This document shows, in pieces, positions 19,401 to 28,763 of a stretch of 64,000 nt of DNA. The number at the start of each line of letters is the position of its first letter. Position 1 is the stretch's first letter. The notes beneath the pieces were generated by a model, which was not told the origin of the DNA, did not search any database, and saw only the letters and a list, made by a program, of their open reading frames with translations. Source of the DNA: Emiliania huxleyi CCMP1516 (taxonomy: Eukaryota > Haptophyta > Isochrysidales > Noelaerhabdaceae); the NCBI RefSeq assembly GCF_000372725.1, contig NW_005198244.1:1119841-1183840 (forward strand), written 5' to 3'. Both the position numbers and the translations under genes were made by a program.

Positions 19401-20972
19401 CCGTGCATGGACCTCGACTTCTACTCGGACACGGTGCCGCCCTTGCCTGAGATGGTCATCTCCATCGAGCTGCCTTCAGAGTTTTCCCAGGGCAAGTGCC
19501 CGCAAGAGGTGATCCCCCCCCCCCACACACACACACCCCTCATCCCGCATCCCACGTCCACGCCCCAAGCAGCGCGCCCCTCAATGTCTGAGGCCGAAAC
19601 CCGCGTCTCCTGTGCGCAGAACGGCGCCTTTGGCTCGCTCCTCCACATGGAGCCGGAAAACGGCCCGGAGACGACATTCGCACAGCTCAAGGGACAAATC
19701 GCGGGGCTTCTCGGTATTGACGACGAAACCAAAATCCGCCTGTTCGACTCAACCCCCGGGCACGACTTTGTGGAATACGATGACAACGACACCCTAGAGG
19801 GCGCGGACGTCATCCCCGGCCACCACGTGCGCATGGACGTGGATGACGTGCCCGCCACTTGCGTCACTCACATTCCGACGCCGAGCGATCTGATCGGCAC
19901 CGGCACCTTTGGGGAGACGATGACCTTCCCCATCAAGGATTACACGACCTTTGGCTACATAGACCCCAATATAGAATCCTTCAAGTACGACACTCCGTCG
20001 CTAAAGGAAATGATTGCGGACATGACAGCCATACCGATGGATATGCTTGAAATCTACCAAAACCCGGATGATGGGATGCCGGCCAACGATATGGCGTACG
20101 TTCAGATGTGGAAGCCGGTGCCAGAAGATGGCTGCTGTCAGACACTCTACATGAAGGAGACTGTGGTCGATGATTCCGACAGCGACGGCAAGCCAGACAT
20201 GGAAGAAAGCGGCACGGCGGACACGGACAGCGACGGCATTATGAACGACCTCGACCCCGACTCGGACGGCGATAAGCTGCCCGACGCGGACGAGGGCTCC
20301 GCCGACACGGACAGCGACGCCCTTCCAGACTACCTCGACCCCGACTCGGACGGCGACGCCATCCCCGACTCCGAGGAGGGCAACGTCGACACGGACAGCG
20401 ACGGCATTCCAAACAACCTCGACCCCGACTCGGACGGCGATAAGCTGCCCGACGCCGACGAGGGCGTTATCGACTCGGACGGCGACAGCATCCCCGACTA
20501 CCTCGACCCCGACTCGGACGGCGACGGCACCCCCGACGCCGACGAGGCAATCGTGCCTCCGCCTCCAAGCCCCCCCCCTCCCGGACCCCCTCCCCCTCCC
20601 GGCCCGCCCCCTCCCGACGGCCCCGCACCGCCTCCGTCGCCGCCGCCCTTCCCGCCGTCGCCGCCGTCGCCGCCGCCGTTGCCTGGCAACGTTGCCACGT
20701 CTGTGCAAATGCTGCTATCGCTCGCCGCGACAGTCAACTTGCAGATCCAAAAGACCATCTGCGAGCTGATTGGCTCCCCATGCCCACCGCCGGGCCCGGC
20801 GCCACCCCTGCCTGATGTGGATCCGACCTACGCTGAGCACCACCACGTGGTGGAGCACGCGCACGCGTACCCCGACACCGACCACGCGGACGAGCTGCCG
20901 GTCGACATCGACGGGCTCGACGGTACGGTCGTCGATACGGCTATCCTCTCTGGGCGACGTCTCTTTGGGTGA
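16452..20972 (+). CDS. Giant secreted wall-type protein: Pro hinges, Ca-binding type-3 repeats, ubiquitin-like folds
   Basis: The product is about 1,500 aa. Residues 1-18 (MRAASAVLALAAVDGVDA) look like a signal peptide. A Cys/Trp-rich domain (about 19-330) is followed by SPPPAPP hinges around a Cys domain (about 410-495). Two blocks of thrombospondin type-3-like Ca-binding repeats (DSDGDGTPDGEEDPDSDG pattern) lie at about 520-781 and 1237-1369. Between them are at least three ubiquitin-like modules, clearest in TFGELKAQIADKIGLSFPD and TFAQLKGQIAGLLGIDDE. A second Pro hinge and a C-terminal tail end the protein. One 111-nt intron, 19509-19619 (GT...CAG, in frame), is required: its removal makes the third module align with the first. 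An extracellular matrix, scale or cell-surface role with Ca binding is inferred. Confidence 0.8.
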   Translation: MRAASAVLALAAVDGVDAITRPRYQVWGMPDLTAVVASGAAPFESNVQFTNEVGQLPPGTQYWYCAAGLVECAITGWPTGIKDNLMPITDKLNELDEYTNTRFLSANFFTQAWRGGFSPMLIGAKLFGTGHDSYGEQHSGARENRGSGVFQTFGPIHAEGCLNVGIAITVGATPHKFDTLLGAEPEGLKVEACPGHPDEMDHNLYVHGDNHCQVVLSFVGRSYDYQWGMPHVATDQVSLYYDADKDGHGCGCDSCTPEEEARLIAIQGCTKEIALDYTPRTFVADIDNTHLSFGDPMYLRVTMHSNWYNEQIAYKELDVFCYDHFPPSPPPAPPAPPPSPPSPPMPPPAPPAPPHPEPPPPSPSPGLPSFSPPPPIPSPPPPAPPFPPFRAPKPPPSPSPPLPPASPDSCITGPGGGGYDISGKTRLGGMETGEFCPSIDDAAECDSSYAEPMAPSFPTDWESYPSCTFGCMVCKFQYDNCMSVGNQLFPCPSPPPSPPPSPPSPPFPPGMTPKPPPPPIFDDDSDGTPNEYDPNYVDPNADDDSDGIPNGIDPNSVDSNSDGTPDGEEDPDSDGVPRGEEDDDSDGIPNGSDPDSDGDGTPEGEEGVDTNSDGTPDAEEDDDSDGIPNGIDPNSVDSNSDGTPDGEEDPDSDGVPRGEEDDDSDGIPNGSDPDSDGDGTPEGEEGDLGDDDSDGIPNGSDPDSDGDGVPNDSDPNSVDSNSDGTPDGEEDPDSDGVPSGEEDDDSDGIPNGSDPDSDGDGTPNGEEGVDTNSDGTPDPTPPPPGPPLPPFLLRIHLPDVFMGTCFEGVVDHDGAGYNMMVSPYATFGELKAQIADKIGLSFPDITLIHHDEEEAYPDSTTLIEDGVESGDTIDVELPGTFGPDDVADTAVKACGETHPPPPPITCPPPTHNRPLQMSIKTPEELVDAFGPEIVLATEDGMTCGELKGKLAAYLGIPAEDQLVTTSGTQVDVCPDDSVLIPLEPCMDLDFYSDTVPPLPEMVISIELPSEFSQGKCPQEVIPPPHTHTPLIPHPTSTPQAARPSMSEAETRVSCAQNGAFGSLLHMEPENGPETTFAQLKGQIAGLLGIDDETKIRLFDSTPGHDFVEYDDNDTLEGADVIPGHHVRMDVDDVPATCVTHIPTPSDLIGTGTFGETMTFPIKDYTTFGYIDPNIESFKYDTPSLKEMIADMTAIPMDMLEIYQNPDDGMPANDMAYVQMWKPVPEDGCCQTLYMKETVVDDSDSDGKPDMEESGTADTDSDGIMNDLDPDSDGDKLPDADEGSADTDSDALPDYLDPDSDGDAIPDSEEGNVDTDSDGIPNNLDPDSDGDKLPDADEGVIDSDGDSIPDYLDPDSDGDGTPDADEAIVPPPPSPPPPGPPPPPGPPPPDGPAPPPSPPPFPPSPPSPPPLPGNVATSVQMLLSLAATVNLQIQKTICELIGSPCPPPGPAPPLPDVDPTYAEHHHVVEHAHAYPDTDHADELPVDIDGLDGTVVDTAILSGRRLFG
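18013..18795. repeat. Tandem Asp-rich repeat block inside the secreted protein gene
   Basis: Units encoding DDDSDGIPNGSDPDSDGDG alternate with PDGEEDPDSDGVP-type units, with long near-identical nucleotide duplications (for example about 18073-18260 against about 18313-18500). Recent homogenisation of a coding minisatellite is likely. Copy number may be collapsed in the assembly. Confidence 0.85.
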
Positions 20973-21763
20973 GGGAGCGCGAAGTGCGCACGTACACATG
21001 GTCCCGGGCCCACGCCCCCTCCCCGCCGCCGCCACTCCAAAACGGCCGCGTTCTCTTGAGCCCGCGCTGGACATGCGCTGCGGAGCATTAGGAGCGTGGG
21101 GTCTAGCTGGGGGACGGGCGCGAGGGGGTTATGTACCGCCGTCCCTGTGTGTCTCTACGCCCGTCCCTGCCTCTGCTCGCGAGCAGGTGTCCACGAGGGT
21201 GTCTCCTGCCTTTCCCATACCCCTCCCGCCCCTCCCTCTCCCGCCCCCACCTCCCCGCGTGAGGTGTCCCTTGCCAATGGTAGTGCTGCATGCGGGGGGG
21301 CGTCCGGATCGCGCGCGACCTGTCTCACTTGTGCTCTGCCTCCCGCTCTCGGGGTTACGGGTATCTTTTATTTGTGGGCGAGCGGAAGAGAGAGGGGACA
21401 TATCTCGGCTTTAAGACATAAAAGAGGGCTGTTTTCTCTCCGCGGACGGCAGAGCCCCCCTCCCCAACAAGCCCCCAGCTTGCAGCTATAGGAGCTAGCC
21501 CACGCCTGGGGGCGCGGCCGCGGGCCGCCCCCAGCTGAGGCCAGAGGCCAGAGACGGCCACACAAAAATATATGAGCTGAGCGCGTGAGCGCAGGAGGAC
21601 AGACAGCCCCCCACGCCCGCGCCCCCCCGGGGCCAGCGCGTGCCAGCGTCTAACAGCGACGGGATACCTTCACAGGGTGACCCGCTACCCCAGCGCGCAT
21701 GAAAGAGAGCCGCAGCACACGCGAGTCCACACACCAGAGTCTCAGACACCACACGCTGATGAC
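20973..21763. other. Intergenic between convergent genes
   Basis: About 790 bases between the stop of the secreted-protein gene and the stop of the DENN gene. Pyrimidine-rich and without a recognisable frame or RNA. Confidence 0.45.
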
Positions 21764-24661
21764 TCACTTGTCAAGCCCCTCTCGTCGATACGGGTCGCCT
21801 TCCTGCGGAGCCGCCCTTTCGACTCCATCGACGCTAGCCTTGGCGAGCAAATCGTGGATGCGCTGCGAAACCGACTGCTCCAGCACGGCGAGGGAGTCCC
21901 GATTCTCGCGCACGTACTCGGAGAGGTCGATGCCTTTTGCGCGGAACTCCATCCACTGCAACCGATCGGGCGAGCGCGTGCGCGACGGCTGCAGCCACCA
22001 CTGCCGGAAGGACTGCGACGCGTACACGTGCCGCAACTGCCGGCACACCGGCGCGGGCTCGCCGCCGCCCGCCAGCTGCGCCGCGAGGCCCCCCGCGTGC
22101 GGCGCGGCGTCGCCCAGCAAGCCGGCGGCCCAGTTGTCTTGGCCGCCGCGGTGCCACGCGCCGCCGTCGGCCGTTAGCCGCTCCGCGCGCGCCTCCCCGG
22201 CACTCGCGAGCGCCACGTCGCAGACGTCAGCAAGGATGGCGCCCTCCGACTGTAGCCTCGCCCGCTGCAGGCTTGCGAGGGCGTCGGCACCCAATCCCTT
22301 GGCGCGGCACCGGCTGGTGACGTCGTCGGCAAACGTGCGAAGTAGCGCCAGCTGCCGCCGCGCGGCATCGTCGGCGGGCGCGCGCGAGGAGGCGAGGAAG
22401 CCGGAGCCCAAGTTGAGGACGTCGACCACAAAGCGCAGGCATGCGACCTCGGGCAAACAAGGAGAGCGGGCTGTGTGACGCCCGGTGCCGCGCCGCGACG
22501 GCGCCGGTGAGAGCGAGAGTGCAGGGGAGTGCGGAGGGTGGCGCGAGGTGCGAGGGGCGGGGTGCGAAGCTCGCCCTCGCCTGCACGCCGCTCTGCCGGA
22601 AACGAATGCAGTCGCCCATGCACGCCGCCTACCTCCGGAAGAGGTACGGCTCGGGGCACGCCCCTGCTGCCCGGCGCCGCCACGCGCGCTGACCGCCAGC
22701 TCGGTGCAGAGCGAGAGGACGGGCGGTGCGCGCGCCGAGAACCACTCCGTAGATGGGGCTTTGTGGACGGCGCCTGGCGGGAGCGGCGGAACGGCAGGGG
22801 GCGCTGAGCCGCTCCACCGCGAAGAGGAGAGGGGGGCGGCAGGCACAGATCGGCGCACCCCGGTCGAGGTCCGCCACCACCGCCACGTCCGGCACCTACA
22901 GGCGCGACGCGACCGCCCCACTCCTGCGGCGCGGGAAGCGGCGGGCCTCTGCGCTGCGGCGGCCGAGGACCGCGCCCAGCCGCGCGACGAGGAGGGTCTC
23001 GCACCTGCGGCAGCAGAGGCCCTCGGCGGGGGCGGGGCGGCTCGTCCGGTGTGTGGGGGGCGTGTCGAGGACGCGCCGAGGGCGTGGTGTGGGGAGAGAG
23101 GGGGCAGGGGTGGGGCAGAGGTGGGGCAGGGGTGGGGCTCGCACGCAATCAGGTACGGGGTCGAGCAGTCGAAGAGCAGCGTGCGAGCGTCCTCGAGGGG
23201 CATGAGCCCGGCAGGCAGGAAGGGAATGAAGACCCCTGCCGCACGCGGAGGCGGCCAGGCTCGGAGTGTGTGTGTTTGGGGGGGGAGCCCTCGCCTCTCG
23301 TAAGCGGGAGGGGCTGTCTCAGCGAGTGCGACGAGCCGGAGTACTCGAGCGGAGCGAGGAGGCAGCGCAGCGCGCCTGGAGGGGCCGGGACATGCGCGTG
23401 GGTGTGGGTGTGGGTGGGGCTGGAGCGGCGGGTGTGTGCCGAGGTGTGGGGGGCCGCAGGTTGGGGGTTGGGGGTTGGAGGGGGGAGGGGGGGGGGGGGG
23501 GGGGGCACGCACTCGCGGCGGAGAAGGCGACGAGGGGGTCTCGCGAGTGGAGGAGGACGCGCTGGTCGGTGAGGGCGGCGAGCAGGAGGTAGGCGACCTG
23601 GCGGGGCGAGGAGCGGTGGGCCGAGGAGCGGTGGACCGAAGGGTGGCTGGGCGGAGCGGGCGGTGTGGGGGGGGGGCGGATCGGCGCCTCAGCGCTCTCC
23701 CACTGCAGCGCCTTGCAGAGCGGCGCGAGCGGCACCGGCAGCCAGAGCGGGTGCCGCAGCAGCCACCTCAGCTCCGGAACGCTCTGCCGCACCACCGCCT
23801 CCGCCTCGCGCAGCAGCGCTGTCAGCCGCGCCGCCCGCTCCGCTGCGGCACCCAAACCTCCGCCGCCGCCCCCGCCCCCGCCGCCGTCCGCCGGCCCGGC
23901 CTCGTCGCGGCCGTCGGCCGTCGGCCAGAGGCACTCGCGGTTGGCGACGAGGTGCTTGAGCAGCGTCTTGTGCAGTTCCACCTGCCCACACCCGACGGCT
24001 GTGAAGAGACGCCGCCAGACGCCGGAGAGCTCTGCGGGAGCAGTCACGCCATTGGCCAAGGGGAGAGCAAGACCAGCGCGCGCGCAAAGAGCTGGCGGTG
24101 CACCGCGACCGTGCCCGGCGCGCCTGGCGGGGCCTCCGCCTCCTCCGCCTCCTCCGCCGACACCTGACGCGCCTCGCCCCGCTGCAGCGCGCAGCCCCAA
24201 GTCAGCGAGCCGTCGCTCGAAGTGAGGCAAAACTGGACGAGCCTCGGGCTCATCTCCTCGGGGTCGTCGGGCACCGCAACGACGGATGGGAGCGAAAACG
24301 CGGCGAGCCGCGGCGGCGGCGTCGCCCCCGGGGGGAAGGCGTAGCCCACCTCGACGGCGTCGTCCGCGAGGGTAGACGCCGGGAGCGCCACTCTTGGCGC
24401 CACCGACGAGGCTGCTGAGCGGCGCCTCACCGCCGGCTCGGGCGCCGCGCCGATAAAGTCATTCCACGCGGCTCGCACCGAGGCGAGTGGCGGCGCGGCG
24501 GCGGGCTGTGGCGACGTGAACGCACTCGGCCGCGGCGCCTGTGCGTGGCTCACGACGATTGATGTCTCGAGCATGAACGCAAGCAAGGAATCTCGACTGC
24601 AGCCCTCATCCGGCTCCGGCTCCGGCTGCGGCGCTTCTTCCTCTTCTGAGCTGAGCGTCAT
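21764..24661 (-). CDS. DENN-domain protein (putative Rab GEF)
   Basis: The gene starts at the ATG at 24661 with an acidic head (MTLSSEEEEAPQPEPEPDEG). The upstream DENN part follows (LPSVVAVPDDPEEMSPRLVQFCLTSSDGS, then ALVLLSPWP). The core follows in later exons (LHKTLLKHLVANRE, LLLAALTDQRVLLHSRDPLVAF, GVFIPFLPAGLMPLEDARTLLFDCSTPYLIACEP, VPDVAVVADLDRG). The downstream part ends with YRREGLDK and a stop at 21764. These blocks in this order define the tripartite u/c/dDENN fold, which activates Rab GTPases on membranes by nucleotide exchange. The core blocks sit in different frames and are separated by short introns, several with G-runs on the plus strand (C-tract acceptors), near 23.5, 23.25 and 22.9 kb. 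The divergent DUF3431 gene starts about 205 bases away. The Rab partner is unknown. Confidence 0.75.
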
Positions 24662-24866
24662 GATCGCAGGGTCGGACGCGTTGTCAGGGGCAAAGAAAAA
24701 GAATTTCGCGCGGGTCTCTCACTGCCCGAACAACAGAGGCGGGTACCGCCGCAGGTCCCACACTAGTTTTTTCAACACGGACCCGCGCAACGTCTTACTT
24801 CCAATTGTTGTCCCATCGAGGCACACGTTCCTCGACTGTCCCGCAACTTCAACTTCGGTCGGCACG

Positions 24867-26371
24867 ATGACCCGCTCGAGGGAGGGGGAGTTGATGAAGG
24901 TGTCAATGGAGATGAGGCTGGCTGGAAAGTTGTCGCGGGTGAGGGAGTCGCAACCGTCGGTGCCTCGTATACGTCGGTCAGGTCAGAATGCTGCCGTCAA
25001 CGCTTCCGTCTTGCAGTTGCAGCTTGCGAGATGCACGAGTGGCCCCCGCTCTGAGCCCGCCCCCTCTTCGTGGCCAAAGCCTGTCATTGTTGTGCCGGCG
25101 GTCTACCGCGAGTGGGAGCGACGGGGCGTGCCTTCCTGGGCGTGCCCTGCAAGGGGGGCCGACTATGCCGTGGCGCCCGTCTACCAGCGCCTCGACCCGG
25201 TAGCGCCCCGCTACGTGCCCAACTTTGCATTCGAGGCGGGCGTCTACCTCCGCTTCGTCGTGGATCACTACGATCGGCTGCCCGACATCACCGCATTTCT
25301 GCAGGGCGACGCTCACGAGCGCATCAACCACCTCGGCACGCGGCTGAGCTACCTCGCCGCTATGCTCCGCAAAGAGCCATCGGTTGGCTATTTGCCACTC
25401 AACGATATGTTCGTCAAGGACCGCCCCGCGTCTCTGCTCGGCGACAAGTACAACCTCTCGGTTGCAACTTGCTGGAAGAACGTCGCTCGGTGGTTTGGCA
25501 AGCCTCATGCCTTTGGCGATGCCCCTCCCAAAGTGTCCATGTACGCCAGCAACTACTTCGCGGCGCACGCGTCCGGTTTCGACACGCATCGCAGCCCTCG
25601 CATGCCGATTACGGCTGCGCCTGGTCCTAGGTGCGCCGAGCCAACATTCACCGCCACCCGCTGGCCACATGGCGGTGGGTCTACGAGCGAGTGGTCCTCA
25701 ACCACTCATGCGTCGATGGCCGGGTGAGCCCGGAAGGGGGGTGGGAGGGGCTGCATGCCCACGACATCCGCCCCGCTGCGCCATTCAACGCAACCCCTTG
25801 ATCTCCTGGCTCGGCGCAGGTACCCGATGCAGCGCTCGGAAAGCACGAGACCGCGGGTGCCTTTGAGCACCTCGCGCCGATCATCTGGGGTGGACCCGAC
25901 GCGACGGCGAAGTACTCGGGACCGAATTGGCGCGCTTGCCCGGCCAGCCTGCGACAACTCTGTGGCTCGAGGGGTGGCGATACCGCGTCGACCATACCGC
26001 CACGCGTCCACTCCCCTCCGCACTCTACCACGTACGCTAGCCCCAGGCGCGCCTTAGCTCACGCTGTTCAGCTCTCTCGCAGGTGGCGGCTTTGGTACGG
26101 ACGGGACCGGGAAACGAGGCCAGTCCCGGGCGGCGCCCAAGTGCCAAGTGAGCCGGCGCCAGATCCCCGCCTAGGCCACGTCCTCAAACCTGCCCACGGA
26201 AGGGGAAGCTCCGGCCCATGGCCTAGCAGCCTCGGGCGGGCATGGCCGGTGCAGCGTCAGCCGCCAATGCCCAAGGTGGAGAGGGCATCTGCACCGGATG
26301 GCGCCCATGGTGGCGGCTTGACCCGCGCCTATTTAGAAGCGCTGCTTCGACAGCATGGAGGGGGCGTTTAG
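24867..26371 (+). CDS. DUF3431-family protein (glycosyltransferase-like)
   Basis: From the ATG at 24867 the product carries the DUF3431 signature: VPNFAFEAGVYLRFVVDHYDRLPDITAFLQGDAHERINHLG, followed by the downstream block VSMYASNYFA. A GC-AG intron at 25563-25630 joins NYFA to VRRANIHRHPLATWRWVYERVVLNHSC, which is the expected continuation of the family. A second intron (GTGAGC near 25727 to GCGCAG at 25819) leads to AGAFEHLAPIIWGG, the family's typical C-terminal block. The frame then stays open to a TAG at 26371, though the last 100 residues are unremarkable. The family is thought to be related to glycosyltransferases, but no activity is established. The upstream gap to the divergent DENN gene probably holds both promoters. 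Confidence 0.65.
25563..25630 (+). other. GC-AG intron in the DUF3431 gene
   Basis: The donor is GCG then gcgcac, and the acceptor is gtcctag then GTGCGC. Removing 68 nt joins two blocks that are adjacent in DUF3431 proteins. No GT donor in this stretch gives the required phase. Confidence 0.6.
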
Positions 26372-26961
26372 GCGACCCATACAGCGCTCGAGATCGTTGG
26401 CGGGGGGACAGCCGGTCGCGACGTCCGACGAAGGTGGGGCGCTGAACGCGCGCGCTCTCCGGACGCGCTCGTACGGAGGTATGCAACAGAGAGAACGAGA
26501 GAGCATTCGATAATAAAAGATAAAAACGGTCAAACTCTGAGACAATATGGATAGAGGTACTCGATAGCGGTCCCGCCATAGCTCCCGCATAGGAGCAGAG
26601 GAGCCAAGGCAGGGGCCGCATCTCGCGCCGCCGAGAGGAGTGCTCTGTATACGTTTTACCCAAAAACCGAAAAACCGAAACACGAATCTCCAAACCAAAA
26701 AGGGATGAAACCCCTTATGGATATAATCGCCCAGTTATCTCAGGAATATAGTGTGAGGATGCCCGGGAACAAGAGGGACATGCGGTGTCCCCGCCCTGCA
26801 CGATCGGCTTGGTGTTGAGCCGGTGTGTGAGCCGGTGTGGCGGTGCGCGCGCGGTGGTGGAACGATCTTCAATCCGCTCCCCCCGCCGGCGCGCATCTCC
26901 AGAGAACACGCGCGGCCGCTCCACCGGCGCGCGGGGACCGGCCCGCAGTGTGCCTAGTGGG

Positions 26962-27448
26962 CTTAGGGTACCCCTAGGCTTAAAAGGGTGGGCCCTGGGG
27001 CGCCTGCGGCTTAAACGGCTTAAAACCTGCCATGGCAGGTTTTAAGAGCTGCTGGGCCGCCAATTCCTTAAACGGTCTTAAACGCTTAAACGGTGCGGGA
27101 GAGCTCCCGAGGTCGATGGTCCGGGAGGCTCCCCGGTAGACGCCGGAGGCCGGGAAGCTGGCTACAGTCAGCTGGCACGCGTCCCCTATGCGAGTATGGC
27201 TCCTGCCAGTGCACCAGACTTACAGATGCGTCTTCAGTGGCGGGTTTGTGCCTAATAACGGCAGTATTGGAGAAACCGACGCGGAACCCAGCGACGCGTG
27301 CCGGTGAGGCCGATTTTCTTAAACGGTCTTAAAAGAGGGACCCCCCGTGCCTGCAATCTCTTAAATGACAATTTGAGCCCCCAAACCTCCCCATTTCTTA
27401 AAAGGTCTTAAAAAAATCCGGCCCTCAGAACCCTAGGGGTACCCTAAG
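26962..27448. mobile_element. hAT-like MITE, 487 bp, with 8-bp TSD
   Basis: Perfect 17-base terminal inverted repeats, CTTAGGGTACCCCTAGG at 26962-26978 and its complement at 27432-27448, are bracketed by identical 8-base direct repeats CTAGTGGG (26954-26961 and 27449-27456). An 8-bp duplication is the hallmark of hAT elements. The interior carries many copies of CTTAAACGGTCTTAAA-type motifs, typical of subterminal transposase-binding sites. It also holds a perfect 28-base palindrome at 27019-27046, centred on CCATGG. There is no coding frame. The identical TSDs suggest a young insertion. Confidence 0.85.
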
Positions 27449-27714
27449 CTAGTGGGAGCGCCCCCGGGCCGGTCGCCAACGCCCCCGCCGCGCGAGATGG
27501 CTTTGCGGCTACCCGCTATTTCCGCGCGCCGCGGCGCTCGCTCTGTGTACTCCGTGACTGTGACGAGAGTGTGTCAACGAGAGTCGAGACGAACACAAAT
27601 TGGCAAAAATCTCGAACCGGAGCTTGCAGCTCGTTGACGTTCTCCCCTGCGCCCCGGCCCCGCGCACCAAGCTGCAGAAACAAGCTTTCAACGCCTACAA
27701 GTGTAGGCGTTGGA

Positions 27715-27890
27715 TTCTCGTGCGCGCGGAGCGCGCTGGTGCTACCCGGACACACGCGCGGAGCGCGCTACCTAGCTGGACACACGCGCGGAGCGCGCTA
27801 GCTAGACACACGCGCAGAGCGCGCTGGCTAGATACCGCGCGGAGCGCGCTGGCACCTATGTGCGCGGAGCGCACCGCGGTACCGGTAGAG
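27715..27890. repeat. GC-rich minisatellite, unit about CACACGCGCGGAGCGCGCT
   Basis: Five to six degenerate copies of GCGCGGAGCGCGCT separated by TAGCTAGACACAC-type spacers. Each unit is itself palindromic (GCGCG...CGCGC). Related units recur at 28293-28355 and, inverted, at 28481-28520. Confidence 0.85.
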
Positions 27891-27994
27891 TCTAGACACA
27901 TGAAGACAGTCTGTTGCAGTCAGTTGTGGCCACGCGGCTTCGAAGCTGGCCTGACGTGGTAGCACGCGTCTCGCAGACGAAGTGTCTTTGCCTT

Positions 27995-28163
27995 CTAGTT
28001 CCGCGTCATGACCACACCAAGGCCGCCCCTCTGTGCATGTGACCTGTCGTTGTGGTGAAAGCGGTCTTCCCAGTTGAGCCCGCCCCAGTTCTCGAGCGCA
28101 CGGTTGATGAAGGGCACGGCGACGGGATGGTACGGCGGGGGCGCGTTCCACGCGAGAGCACTG
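27995..28163 (-). CDS. Possible orphan terminal exon
   Basis: A minus-strand frame ending in TAG at 27995-27997 reads ALAWNAPPPYHPVAVPFIN, then RALENWGGLNWEDRFHHNDR. It is far more protein-like (W, N, H, F rich) than its surroundings and looks like the C-terminal exon of an unidentified enzyme. A CAG acceptor lies just upstream. I cannot find the preceding exon, so it may be a gene fragment. Confidence 0.3.
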
Positions 28164-28763
28164 TCTGACGATCAAGCAGGAGAGCGACATGCGCGCGGAT
28201 GCGGCACGGGTCCCAGGCGGCTTCGTCGATGCCGACGACTCACATCTTATATCTGCGCAGGATGGGTGGCATGTAGCGCCCAGAGACACCAGACACGCGC
28301 GGAGCGCGCCGTTGCAGAACACGCGCGGAGCGCGCCGCTGCACAGGCCGCGCGGAGCGCCGCCACTCGAGATTGGGCCTGTGGGTTCGACCTGCGGGTGG
28401 GCCGAGTGGTTCCCAGCGTGTGAGTCAACTCTTAATAGAAATCGCATCTAGCCCTCCTCAACCCTCAATTTTTTTTTCGGGGCGCGCTCCGGGCGCGCAG
28501 GCGCTCCGCGCGCCTGACTCCTTGTGAGCGGCGTACGCGTAGGCGCTGACTCGCAGTCGCACATGTTCTGCAGCTTGGCACGCGAAGGCTGCATGTGTGT
28601 AAATTTACTGCATACTGGGTTGCGTGTACTCGCCGGCTAACACGGGCGGCAGGGACCACGCACGCACACACAATATCATCCCCGGCCGCGCATGTTGCGC
28701 ACGCCCAGCGCGCCCGCCACCAGTACCAACCCCACACTCTCCGCACTCGCCCGCAACGCGGGG
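28164..28763. other. Intergenic with palindromic GC repeats
   Basis: Contains further ACACGCGCGGAGCGCGC repeat units (28293-28355, and inverted at 28481-28520). Otherwise nothing recognised. It forms the 3' flank of the adaptin gene. Confidence 0.45.

Larger units (their letters stand above)
26372..27994. other. Repeat-rich intergenic region
   Basis: I recognise no gene. It contains a hAT-like MITE (26962-27448), a GC-rich minisatellite (about 27715-27890) and AT-rich stretches. Minus-strand frames over 26223-26700 lack any family signal. Confidence 0.5.

Noticed and set aside
26223-26693. 156-aa minus frame
   Set aside because: It overlaps the end of the DUF3431 frame and AT-rich flank, with no recognisable motif.
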